Below, piece after piece: positions 8,322 through 14,842 of a stretch of 17,832 nt of DNA (its first letter is position 1; each line of letters opens with the position of its first letter). The translations under genes were made by a program, and so were the position numbers. The notes below the pieces were generated by a model that was not told where the DNA came from, searched no databases, and saw only the letters and a program-made list of their open reading frames with translations. The stretch covers positions 1-17,832 of the forward strand of contig UQSL01000037.1 of assembly GCA_900543705.1 (NCBI GenBank). The letters run 5' to 3'. The stretch is from an uncultured Oscillospiraceae bacterium. Its GTDB lineage: Bacteria > Bacillota > Clostridia > Oscillospirales > Ruminococcaceae.

Positions 8322-9053
8322 TTGAGACGTGCAATAGGTCATACGGACAGGGGACGTGTCCGACCGATGAACGAGGACGCGTATGACATTGGAAAATTTG
8401 AAGACGGCGCCGTATGGGCGGTCGTGTGCGATGGCATGGGCGGTGTGAACGGTGGAGATATCGCAAGCATGAAGACGGTCGACGTCATAGCCAAAGCGTT
8501 TGCAAAGACCTACCGGGAGGAATCCGATGAGAATTCCATCCGTTCGATGCTGCTATCCGCGTTGAATGCGGCTAATACCTACGTATATGAGGCGGCAAAA
8601 GAGGATGAGGGGCTTTCCGGGATGGGAACGACGGCTGTTGCTGTGGTGGTCAAGGATGACACCGCGTATATTGCGCATGTGGGAGACAGCCGGGCCTATC
8701 TGATTCGGGGCGACTCCATTGAGCAGGTAACCAAGGATCACTCGATGGTCCAAATCCTGGTGGAACGGGGAGAGCTGACCGAGGAAGAGGCCATGAAACA
8801 CCCAAAGAAAAACTTCATCACCCGTGCAGTTGGTGTGGAAGAAGAACTGGATGTGGAATACAATGAGATTCCCCTGCAGGAATCCGATGCGATTTTACTT
8901 TGTACCGATGGACTGTCCAACTGTGTCAGCAAGGAGGAAATCCTCTCCATCATACTCGAACATGGGGCGCTTGCCAGCCCTGACCTGTTGGTTCAGTGGG
9001 CTATCGAGCGCGGCGGAAACGACAATATCACCGTTGTCGTGATTTCTCAATGA
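8322..9053 (+). CDS. stp: PP2C-family serine/threonine protein phosphatase (PrpC/Stp)
   Basis: This metal-dependent phosphatase reverses phosphorylation by the neighbouring kinase. The 243-residue protein has the full set of PPM motifs: RPMNEDAY (Glu18, Asp19), CDGMGGVNGG (Asp37, Gly38), GMGTTAVAV, AHVGDSRAYLI, LLCTDGLSN and GGNDNITVVVI. Asp19, Asp37, the Asp of TDG and the Asp of GGNDN are the metal ligands known in the family. It has no membrane segment and is cytoplasmic. TTG 8322 has GGGAGG (8307-8312) nine bases before it, overlapping the end of rlmN. The kinase gene follows 19 bases after the stop, the conserved prpC-prkC pair. Confidence 0.96.
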   Translation: MRRAIGHTDRGRVRPMNEDAYDIGKFEDGAVWAVVCDGMGGVNGGDIASMKTVDVIAKAFAKTYREESDENSIRSMLLSALNAANTYVYEAAKEDEGLSGMGTTAVAVVVKDDTAYIAHVGDSRAYLIRGDSIEQVTKDHSMVQILVERGELTEEEAMKHPKKNFITRAVGVEEELDVEYNEIPLQESDAILLCTDGLSNCVSKEEILSIILEHGALASPDLLVQWAIERGGNDNITVVVISQ

Positions 9054-9072
9054 TTATGGCGGAGGAACTCGG

Positions 9073-11091
9073 ATGGATAGAATGATAGGAATGAGACTCA
9101 AAAACCGCTACGAAATTCAGGAACTGATTGGTGTCGGCGGGATGGCGAATGTTTATAAGGCGTTCGATACGGTGGAGCAGCGAGTTGTCGCGGTCAAAGT
9201 CCTCAGAGAAGAATTTTTGTCAAACGACGACTTTGTCCGGCGCTTTAAAAATGAATCCAAGGCGATCGGCGAGCTGTCCCATCCAAACATCGTGAAAGTC
9301 TACGATGTCATTACAGACGAACCGGTCCAGTGCATTGTCATGGAATACGTGGATGGAATTACGCTCAAAGAGTATATCGAGTACAAGAAGGTTCTCCCCT
9401 GGAGAGAGGCAGTCCATTTTACCGTGCAGATACTGCGCGCACTTCAGCATGCACACGATCACGGCATCGTACACCGGGATATCAAGCCGCAAAATATCAT
9501 GTTGCTTTCCGACCGCACCATCAAGGTGATGGATTTTGGCATCGCCCGTTTTTCACGCAGTGATTCCCAGACGATGACCGACAAGGCCATCGGTTCTGTC
9601 CATTACATCAGCCCGGAGCAGGCTCGAGGGGATATCATCGACGACAAGGCGGATATCTACTCCGTGGGTGTGATGCTCTTTGAGATGCTTACCGGCAAGC
9701 TCCCCTTTGAAGCGGATAGTCCAGTATCCGTTGCAATCAAACAGATCCAAAGCATCCCCATGCGCCCGCGGGAGATCAACAAGGATATCCCCATTGGCAT
9801 CGAGGAGATTACTCTGCGCGCCATGCAAAAGGACGCTTCTCAGCGCTACCAGTCCGCGTCGGAAATGCTCAAGGATTTGGAAATTTTCAAGCACAACCCG
9901 GAAATTAAATTCGATTATAAATACTTTGTGGATGAGAATCCAACCCGTCCCATCGACGTAACCCCGGAAAACGGAACGGCAAAGAAGCCGGGCACAAAGG
10001 AAAAAACCGAGAATGAGGAGAAATCCCCGGTGGTCCCTATTTTGACGGCGGTTGCCTTGGCATTTGTGACGGTGGCGGTCCTGTTTATCATCGGTATGTT
10101 CATTGTAAACAACCCGTTTGTGTCGGTCGCGGAATTTGATGCGCCGACCCTGATTGGACTGAAACTGGAGGATGTCAAAAATAACGCAAATTACATGAAG
10201 AAATTCAAGGTCGTAGAAAAGACGACCGGCTACAGTGAGGAATACGAGGAGGGCGTCATCTATGACCAGACTCCGAATCCGGGCCGCAAGATGAAAGAGG
10301 GAGGTACCATTGAAGTTTCCGTCAGTGTCGGCAAGAAAGCACATGCTATGCCAAACCTCCGCGACAGCTCGCAGGAGGATGCAATGAGCAGACTCTCTGA
10401 GCTTGGAATTACACCGGAGATTGCCAAAGTCTATGATTCCGCCATCAAAGAGGGTAACGTTGTGAGCACCTCCCCGGAGGCGGGTACGGAAATCACCTCC
10501 AATACCTCAGTAACGCTGTATGTCAGTATGGGTGTGGAGGAAAAGCTCATCTCTGTCCCGAACCTGAAAGGCATTTATAAAGAAGAAGACATCCGCAAGG
10601 TACTCTCGAAACACGGCCTTACGCTTGGAACCATTACAGAGCAGGAAGGGACGATGCCATCCGGTACCGTGCTCTCTCAATCGCCGGCAGCCGGCAGCCA
10701 GGTAACTGCCGGTTCTTCGGTGAACGTTGTTGTCAGCAAACGGGACAGCGGAAAGAGCTATCAGGTGGATATCAGGCTACCGAGCAACATCACGGAGACG
10801 GTCACAGTTCAGGCATACCTGGATGGCACGCTTGTGACACAGGAGCTTGTCAACCCGAGCCAGACCCCGACCTGGAGCCCGACGTTTACCGGAAAAGGCA
10901 AGGGCACGATTATCATCAACATCGATAACACGCTCTACAAGCAGCTTGAACTTGACTTCACTACAGGACAGTACAAGGTGACAAGGGATAATTCTTCCGC
11001 CTTTGTGGAGCCTCCGCCGGAAAACTCAACTTCCAGTCAACCCTCTTCATCCTCATCTTCCAGCAGTTCACAACCTTCATTGGGCGCATAG
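9073..11091 (+). CDS. prkC: PASTA-domain serine/threonine protein kinase (PknB/PrkC)
   Basis: This transmembrane kinase senses cell-wall fragments or lipid II and phosphorylates cell-division, envelope and translation proteins. The 672-residue protein has a kinase domain at about 12-275 with the glycine loop GVGGMANVY, Lys42, HRDIKPQN (Asp136), DFG (154-156), a Thr/Ser-rich activation loop and SPEQARG. One membrane helix lies at about 320-345. Three PASTA repeats follow outside the cell (about 351-420, 421-487 and 488-556). Then comes a beta-rich domain of about 85 residues without a PASTA pattern and a Ser/Pro tail with a run of nine serines. B. subtilis PrkC also has three PASTA repeats plus a C-terminal Ig-like domain. 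GGAGGA (9061-9066) precedes the ATG. Confidence 0.96.
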   Translation: MDRMIGMRLKNRYEIQELIGVGGMANVYKAFDTVEQRVVAVKVLREEFLSNDDFVRRFKNESKAIGELSHPNIVKVYDVITDEPVQCIVMEYVDGITLKEYIEYKKVLPWREAVHFTVQILRALQHAHDHGIVHRDIKPQNIMLLSDRTIKVMDFGIARFSRSDSQTMTDKAIGSVHYISPEQARGDIIDDKADIYSVGVMLFEMLTGKLPFEADSPVSVAIKQIQSIPMRPREINKDIPIGIEEITLRAMQKDASQRYQSASEMLKDLEIFKHNPEIKFDYKYFVDENPTRPIDVTPENGTAKKPGTKEKTENEEKSPVVPILTAVALAFVTVAVLFIIGMFIVNNPFVSVAEFDAPTLIGLKLEDVKNNANYMKKFKVVEKTTGYSEEYEEGVIYDQTPNPGRKMKEGGTIEVSVSVGKKAHAMPNLRDSSQEDAMSRLSELGITPEIAKVYDSAIKEGNVVSTSPEAGTEITSNTSVTLYVSMGVEEKLISVPNLKGIYKEEDIRKVLSKHGLTLGTITEQEGTMPSGTVLSQSPAAGSQVTAGSSVNVVVSKRDSGKSYQVDIRLPSNITETVTVQAYLDGTLVTQELVNPSQTPTWSPTFTGKGKGTIIINIDNTLYKQLELDFTTGQYKVTRDNSSAFVEPPPENSTSSQPSSSSSSSSSQPSLGA

Positions 11092-11102
11092 AGAGGGAGA
11101 CT

Positions 11103-11984
11103 ATGGAGAAAACAGGATTACTGTTAAAAGGCGTAGGCGGCTTGTATGAGGTGCTGGCTGACGACGGGATTTTCGAATGCCGGGCGAGAGGCATTCTCCG
11201 CAAACAGGGAATTTCCCCATTGGTGGGAGACCATGTTACGATTCAGACGGAGGAGGACGGCAGCAACACAATTGCAGCGATCGAGGAGCGGAAAAATTCC
11301 CTCATCCGCCCCCCGCTTGCCAACCTCGACCGGCTGGTGCTGATCGTCTCCACCTGCGACCCATATCCGAATTTGCTTGTCATTGACAAGCTGATTGCCA
11401 TCTGCGAATTCAAGGGGATCGAGCCGGTGCTGGTCATCACCAAAAGCGACCAAAAACAGGACGAGGAACTGCGAGCCATCTATACGATGGCGGGATTTCA
11501 GGTGATTATGGCCTCCGGCTGCACCGGAGAAGGCGTGGAAACGGTGCGAATGCTTCTTAGCAGCGGGGTAAGCGCCCTGGCGGGAAATTCCGGTGTGGGA
11601 AAATCCACCCTGCTCAATGCGGTTTGCCCTCAGCTTTCCCTGCAGACCGGGGAAATCAGCAAAAAGCTGGGACGAGGAAGGCATACGACCCGCCATGTCG
11701 AGTTGTACCGGCTGGGAGAGGGATTTGTCGCGGATACTCCCGGTTTTTCCTCCCTCGATTTGACCCGTTGTGAGACGATTCTCAAAGAGCAGCTGCCCCA
11801 TTGTTTCCGCGAATTTGCCCCGTATGAGGAGGACTGCCGGTTTACCGGCTGTTTACATACGGCAAAGGGCGGCTGCGCGGTGATTCAGGCTGTGGAGGAG
11901 GGTAAAATCCACCCCTCCCGGTATCAGAATTACCTCGCACTTTATGAACAGGTAAAGGACATCAAAGAATGGGAACTCAAATGA
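11103..11984 (+). CDS. rsgA: ribosome small subunit-dependent GTPase A
   Basis: RsgA (YloQ/CpgA) checks late 30S maturation and releases RbfA on GTP hydrolysis. The 293-residue protein has an N-terminal OB fold (1-65). The circularly permuted GTPase domain has motifs in the order G4 (TKSD at 113-116, in place of NKxD), then G1 (GNSGVGKST, 161-169), G2 (GRHTTRH) and G3 (DTPGF, 211-215). The C-terminal zinc domain has Cys245, Cys250, His252 and Cys258. It starts 11 bases after the kinase stop, with AGAGGGAG as ribosome site. In B. subtilis the kinase PrkC phosphorylates this GTPase, so the neighbourhood agrees with a functional link. The next gene overlaps its end. Confidence 0.96.
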   Translation: MEKTGLLLKGVGGLYEVLADDGIFECRARGILRKQGISPLVGDHVTIQTEEDGSNTIAAIEERKNSLIRPPLANLDRLVLIVSTCDPYPNLLVIDKLIAICEFKGIEPVLVITKSDQKQDEELRAIYTMAGFQVIMASGCTGEGVETVRMLLSSGVSALAGNSGVGKSTLLNAVCPQLSLQTGEISKKLGRGRHTTRHVELYRLGEGFVADTPGFSSLDLTRCETILKEQLPHCFREFAPYEEDCRFTGCLHTAKGGCAVIQAVEEGKIHPSRYQNYLALYEQVKDIKEWELK

Positions 11985-12616
11985 AACGATGTATTATTTT
12001 GGCTTCCGCTCCAGTGCACGACTATCGCGCACTGGAGTTTTCCTCACAGCCCGGGGACTATGTTATCTGCGCGGACAACGGGCTTGAGCATGCCCGTAAC
12101 CTGGGACTCTCTCCGAACTTGATTGTCGGGGACTTCGACTCCTGCGATTTAGAGCAATTTTCCGTTGCGGAACACGAGCTCATCCGCTATCCGAGCGAAA
12201 AAGACGATACCGATACGATGATTGCAGTCAAAGAGGGAATCCATCGAGGGCTTAAGGAGTTTGTTTTCCTCGGGTGCCTGGGTGGGAGAATCGATCACAC
12301 CATCGCCAATATCCAGTCGCTGCTGTACCTGCGGGAAAATGGATGCAACGGTACGCTCATCGATGAAAACCACCGGATTTTCCTGTTGTGCGATGAATCC
12401 GCCGAGGTTGCAGGTATCCCTGGCTTTCATCTCTCGGTCTTTTCCCTGAGCGAACGCTGTGAGGGAGTCACATTGGAGCGGGTGAAGTATCCGCTGCAAG
12501 ATGCACTGCTGACAAACAGCTTCCCGCTTGGCATCAGCAATGAATTTTTGACGGATTCCGCCGGAGTTACCATCAAAAAGGGCTGTGCGCTTGTCATCCT
12601 TTCCTCAGATGCATGA
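11969..12616 (+). CDS. thiN: thiamine pyrophosphokinase
   Basis: It makes thiamine diphosphate from thiamine and ATP. The 215-residue protein has the family motifs VGDFDS (Asp55, Asp57), KDDTDT at about 78-83 and GGRIDHT at 105-111, which bind metal and nucleotide. The C-terminal thiamine-binding beta domain ends GVTIKKGCALVILS. ATG 11969 has AAAGGA (11954-11959) at good spacing. The second in-frame ATG at 11981 overlaps the rsgA stop (ATGA) and would give an N-terminus MKRCIILASAP, also typical; either may be used. In B. subtilis rpe lies between rsgA and thiN, but here the genes overlap and rpe is absent. Confidence 0.94.
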   Translation: MGTQMKRCIILASAPVHDYRALEFSSQPGDYVICADNGLEHARNLGLSPNLIVGDFDSCDLEQFSVAEHELIRYPSEKDDTDTMIAVKEGIHRGLKEFVFLGCLGGRIDHTIANIQSLLYLRENGCNGTLIDENHRIFLLCDESAEVAGIPGFHLSVFSLSERCEGVTLERVKYPLQDALLTNSFPLGISNEFLTDSAGVTIKKGCALVILSSDA

Positions 12617-12642
12617 ACACATTTTTCACCGGGGCGTATAAT
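12614..12642 (+). promoter_or_regulatory. possible promoter for the small membrane protein and spoVM
   Basis: TGAACA (12614-12619, overlapping the thiN stop) and a perfect TATAAT (12637-12642) are 17 bases apart. The -10 is strong and the -35 matches four of six. A short hairpin GCGGC-atata-GCCGC (12657-12671) lies in the leader that follows. B. subtilis spoVM has a sigma-E promoter; I do not see a convincing sigma-E site here. Confidence 0.35.
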
Positions 12643-12692
12643 GGAATATACGCAAAGCGGCATATAGCCGCAGTTAAAGGACGGTGAGGAGG

Positions 12693-12848
12693 TTGCGCAG
12701 ATCACGCGGAAGATTTCCGCTGCCCCTTGTGGCGGTAGCCTTTGGAGCGGGACTGGTGGTTGCAATGTGCCTCTCCTTTAAGACGGTTGCGTTTCTCGCA
12801 GCACTCGCACTCTTGATTGTCGCGATTATGCTGCTGCGCTGCAATTAA
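12693..12848 (+). CDS. small two-helix membrane protein of unknown function
   Basis: The frame encodes 51 residues from TTG 12693 (54 from GTG 12684). The N-terminus is basic (RRSRGRF). Two hydrophobic helices follow, PLPLVAVAFGAGLVVAMCLSF and TVAFLAALALLIVAIMLLRC, with a very short turn (residues K-T) between them and an end at RCN. This predicts a membrane hairpin with both ends inside. AAAGGA (12676-12681) is 11 bases before the TTG, and AGGAGG (12687-12692) directly abuts it, so the exact start is unclear. It lies between thiN and spoVM, 20 bases before the latter, so it is likely cotranscribed and may act in sporulation. I do not recognise the family. The clean frame with strong membrane pattern and the tight packing support a real gene. 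Confidence 0.6.
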   Translation: MRRSRGRFPLPLVAVAFGAGLVVAMCLSFKTVAFLAALALLIVAIMLLRCN

Positions 12849-12868
12849 AGGATTTGGAGGGTGATTGG

Positions 12869-12952
12869 ATGAAAATCGTCGTGGTCAAAAGTCCGAAATT
12901 TTTGGCGGGAATCCTTCGAATGATTTTCGGCATTAAAAAAGAAGATACATAA
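12869..12952 (+). CDS. spoVM: stage V sporulation protein M (SpoVM)
   Basis: This is a 27-residue peptide with N-terminus MKIVVVKSPKFLAGILR and end KKEDT. B. subtilis SpoVM (26 residues) has MKFYTIKLPKFLGGIVR at the same positions. Met1, Lys2, Lys7, Pro9, Lys10, Phe11, Leu12, Gly14, Ile15, Arg17, Gly21 and Asp26 agree without a gap. SpoVM is an amphipathic helix that recognises the convex forespore membrane and anchors SpoIVA there; Pro9 is needed for that in B. subtilis. GGAGG (12856-12860) lies 8 bases before the ATG, and a strong terminator follows the stop. thiN-spoVM adjacency is the same as in B. subtilis. The gene is short enough to be missed by usual gene callers. Identification rests on sequence and place together. 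Confidence 0.9.
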   Translation: MKIVVVKSPKFLAGILRMIFGIKKEDT

Positions 12953-12962
12953 ATCGGGAACA

Positions 12963-12997
12963 AAGCCCGGCATCTCCAAACAGACGCCGGGCTTTTT
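12963..12997 (+). terminator. intrinsic terminator after spoVM
   Basis: AAGCCCGGC pairs with GCCGGGCTT (9 bp with the flanking A-T pairs) around a 14-base loop, followed by T at 12993-12997. It starts about 10 bases after the spoVM stop and would close the long priA-to-spoVM run. Confidence 0.88.
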
Positions 12998-13118
12998 CTA
13001 TGAGAAGCATGGTTTAAATATTTTTAAGGAAAAAAACATGATATTATCAGGCATACGAAAACGCCGCTTTGCACAACATTTGTAAACATCTATGAGAAAT
13101 AAATATTTTGGTTCTAAA
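12998..13118 (+). other. AT-rich stretch between two terminators, no clear gene
   Basis: These 120 bases lie between the spoVM terminator and a second terminator. AAATATT (13016-13022), then 14 bases, then CATGATAT (13037-13044) resembles a sigma-E promoter. Overlapping it is a 15-codon frame MILSGIRKRRFAQHL (13038-13085) with AAGGA 7 bases before its ATG; both cannot be right at once, as the ribosome site would lie upstream of the transcript start. A short RNA made from here and stopped at 13162 is possible. Confidence 0.3.
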
Positions 13119-13162
13119 CCCTTGTCCTTTTGCATGTAATAGAAAAAGGACAAGGGCTTTTT
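13119..13162 (+). terminator. second intrinsic terminator, with no clear gene in front of it
   Basis: A perfect 13-bp stem CCCTTGTCCTTTT/AAAAGGACAAGGG (13119-13131 with 13144-13156) with a 12-base loop is followed by CTTTTT. It points along the + strand. The bases GGGCTTTTTCTAT at 13154-13166 repeat exactly those at 12989-13001 in the first terminator. Confidence 0.85.
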
Positions 13163-13193
13163 CTATTTGCAGCCCGAAACCCAAACAGGCCTG

Positions 13194-13222
13194 TCATAAT
13201 GCCTGTAAGGCCCGAATATAGT
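13194..13222 (+). promoter_or_regulatory. possible sporulation (sigma-E/K-like) promoter for the SPOCS/LysM gene
   Basis: TCATAAT (13194-13200) resembles the sigma-E -35 (KMATATT). It is followed after 14 bases by AATATAGT (13215-13222), near the -10 consensus CATACAMT; AATATAGTA also fits the sigma-K form CATANNNTA except at the first base. The start codon is 32 bases further on. A 10-base palindrome ACAGGCCTGT (13185-13194) and a further half site GCCTGT (13201-13206) surround the -35, a possible repressor or SpoIIID-like site. Pattern match only. Confidence 0.35.
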
Positions 13223-13254
13223 AGTACAGAAAATAAAAAGGGGAGGAAATCCTT

Positions 13255-14790
13255 ATGGAGCTAAGAGTCACACAGGAAACTGCTTCAATAAACGAAATGG
13301 TATACGATGGGGCGGTGGAACAGTCCCTGGAATGCGATTTTGTATTGCCTGATTACCTGCCGGATATTGTCAGAATCCTGAAATGCAGCATTACACCCCG
13401 TATCGTATCCAGAACGTTAAGCGGTACAAGTCTTTCCATCGAGGGCACCGCAGTGGCAGAAGTCCTGTATGTTGCGCCTGAGGAGGAGCCGAGATGCGCG
13501 GTCTACCGTTGCCCGTTTTCCAAAGTCGTGGAGCTGGCACGGGTTGCCCCGGATTCAGACATCACCATTACCCCATCGGTCAGCTATGTCAACTGCCGGG
13601 CGGTCAGCCAGCGCAGGTTGGATATTCGCGGGGCGGTCGTCCTGAAAATTCAGGCGATGAACCGGGTTTCCTGTGAACTGACCGGCGACGCACAGGGAGC
13701 CGGAATCCAGCTCAAGAAAAGGGTCTTCCCGGTCAGCCGCCTGTGTGCCTGCGTGCAGCAGGAGCTCTCCATCCATGAGGATATCGAGCTTCCCTCCGGC
13801 AATCCGCCGGTTTTGAGCATTCTGAAAACTTCCGCTCATGCGGCGGTCAGCGACTGCAAGCTGATTGCGGGGAAAATTATCTTAAAAGGAGAACTGCATC
13901 TACATATGCTCTACCTGTGCGACCAGGAGAGCAAGACCCTTAGTACTGTGGAGCAGATGCTCCCCTTCAGCCAGATACTGGACGTGGACGGCGTCGATGA
14001 GGATTGTACCTGCGATATCGATCTCTGCGTTTGCTCCTGTGAGCTGATGCCCCAGCAGGAGTATGAGGAGAACACAACACTTACGCTCGACTGTGAGATC
14101 TGCGTCACCGCAAAGGTTCGCCGGGAAGAGGAGATGATGTCCGTCTGCGATGTGTTCTCCACCCTGTTTGAATCGAACTGTGAACAGAAGCAGATGCAGT
14201 TTGAACATGTCGTCAACAGGACGCAGGAACAGTTTACCCACCGCAGTGAACTGGATTTGCCGCAGGAGATGGCCTCGCTGTGCGACAGCTGGTGCGAGAT
14301 GAAGATAGGCTCCACCGAAATCACCGAGGGTAAGGCAATTTGCCGTATCCAGCTCGATATCACGATGCTCGCCTATGACACGGAGCACAATCTGCTGTGC
14401 ATTACGGCCAAGGATGAGTTTGACCAGGAGACGGCTCTCTCGAATACCCCGATGACCCTGGAATACACGCCGCACCTGAATCTGCTTTCCTCGGGCGCCA
14501 CGCTGGAAGGAGAGCACGCCACCTTTACCGTTGAATGCGAGCTGTTCGGAGAAGCGGTGACCAGGGTCAGCGAATCGATTGTATGCAATGTGTCGGTGGA
14601 TGAGGAAAAACCGAAGGTCCGGGATAAGGACATTGCGCTGACCATCTACTATGCGGACGCTGGGGAACAGGTCTGGGAGATCGCCAAGCGGTACAATACC
14701 TCCGTCGAGCAGGTGATGAGCGAAAACGACCTTGCCGGAGATGTGGTAGAAAAACGGGGGATGCTCCTGATCCCAATCGTGACCGAGTAG
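13255..14790 (+). CDS. sipL: SPOCS (DUF3794) and LysM protein, SipL-like SpoIVA partner
   Basis: The 511-residue soluble protein has no signal peptide. Beta-rich SPOCS/DUF3794-like units lie at about 25-125 (LECDFVLPDYLPDIVRILK is typical of the family), at about 180-290 and, less clearly, at 330-430. A C-terminal LysM domain follows at about 463-511 (YYADAGEQVWEIAKRYNTSV ... MLLIPIV). This is the layout of SipL of Clostridioides difficile, whose LysM domain binds SpoIVA and which serves as a functional stand-in for SpoVID. spoIVA follows 52 bases later, which supports the assignment. The LysM domain here probably binds a protein rather than peptidoglycan, since it would act in the mother-cell cytoplasm. 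GGGGAGG (13240-13246) precedes ATG by 8 bases. The protein is rich in acidic residues and cysteine. Confidence 0.85.
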   Translation: MELRVTQETASINEMVYDGAVEQSLECDFVLPDYLPDIVRILKCSITPRIVSRTLSGTSLSIEGTAVAEVLYVAPEEEPRCAVYRCPFSKVVELARVAPDSDITITPSVSYVNCRAVSQRRLDIRGAVVLKIQAMNRVSCELTGDAQGAGIQLKKRVFPVSRLCACVQQELSIHEDIELPSGNPPVLSILKTSAHAAVSDCKLIAGKIILKGELHLHMLYLCDQESKTLSTVEQMLPFSQILDVDGVDEDCTCDIDLCVCSCELMPQQEYEENTTLTLDCEICVTAKVRREEEMMSVCDVFSTLFESNCEQKQMQFEHVVNRTQEQFTHRSELDLPQEMASLCDSWCEMKIGSTEITEGKAICRIQLDITMLAYDTEHNLLCITAKDEFDQETALSNTPMTLEYTPHLNLLSSGATLEGEHATFTVECELFGEAVTRVSESIVCNVSVDEEKPKVRDKDIALTIYYADAGEQVWEIAKRYNTSVEQVMSENDLAGDVVEKRGMLLIPIVTE

Positions 14791-14842
14791 GGGATATCCC
14801 GATGAAACAACAGATATTGTAGTAAGGGGGCCAAAGCGGAAT

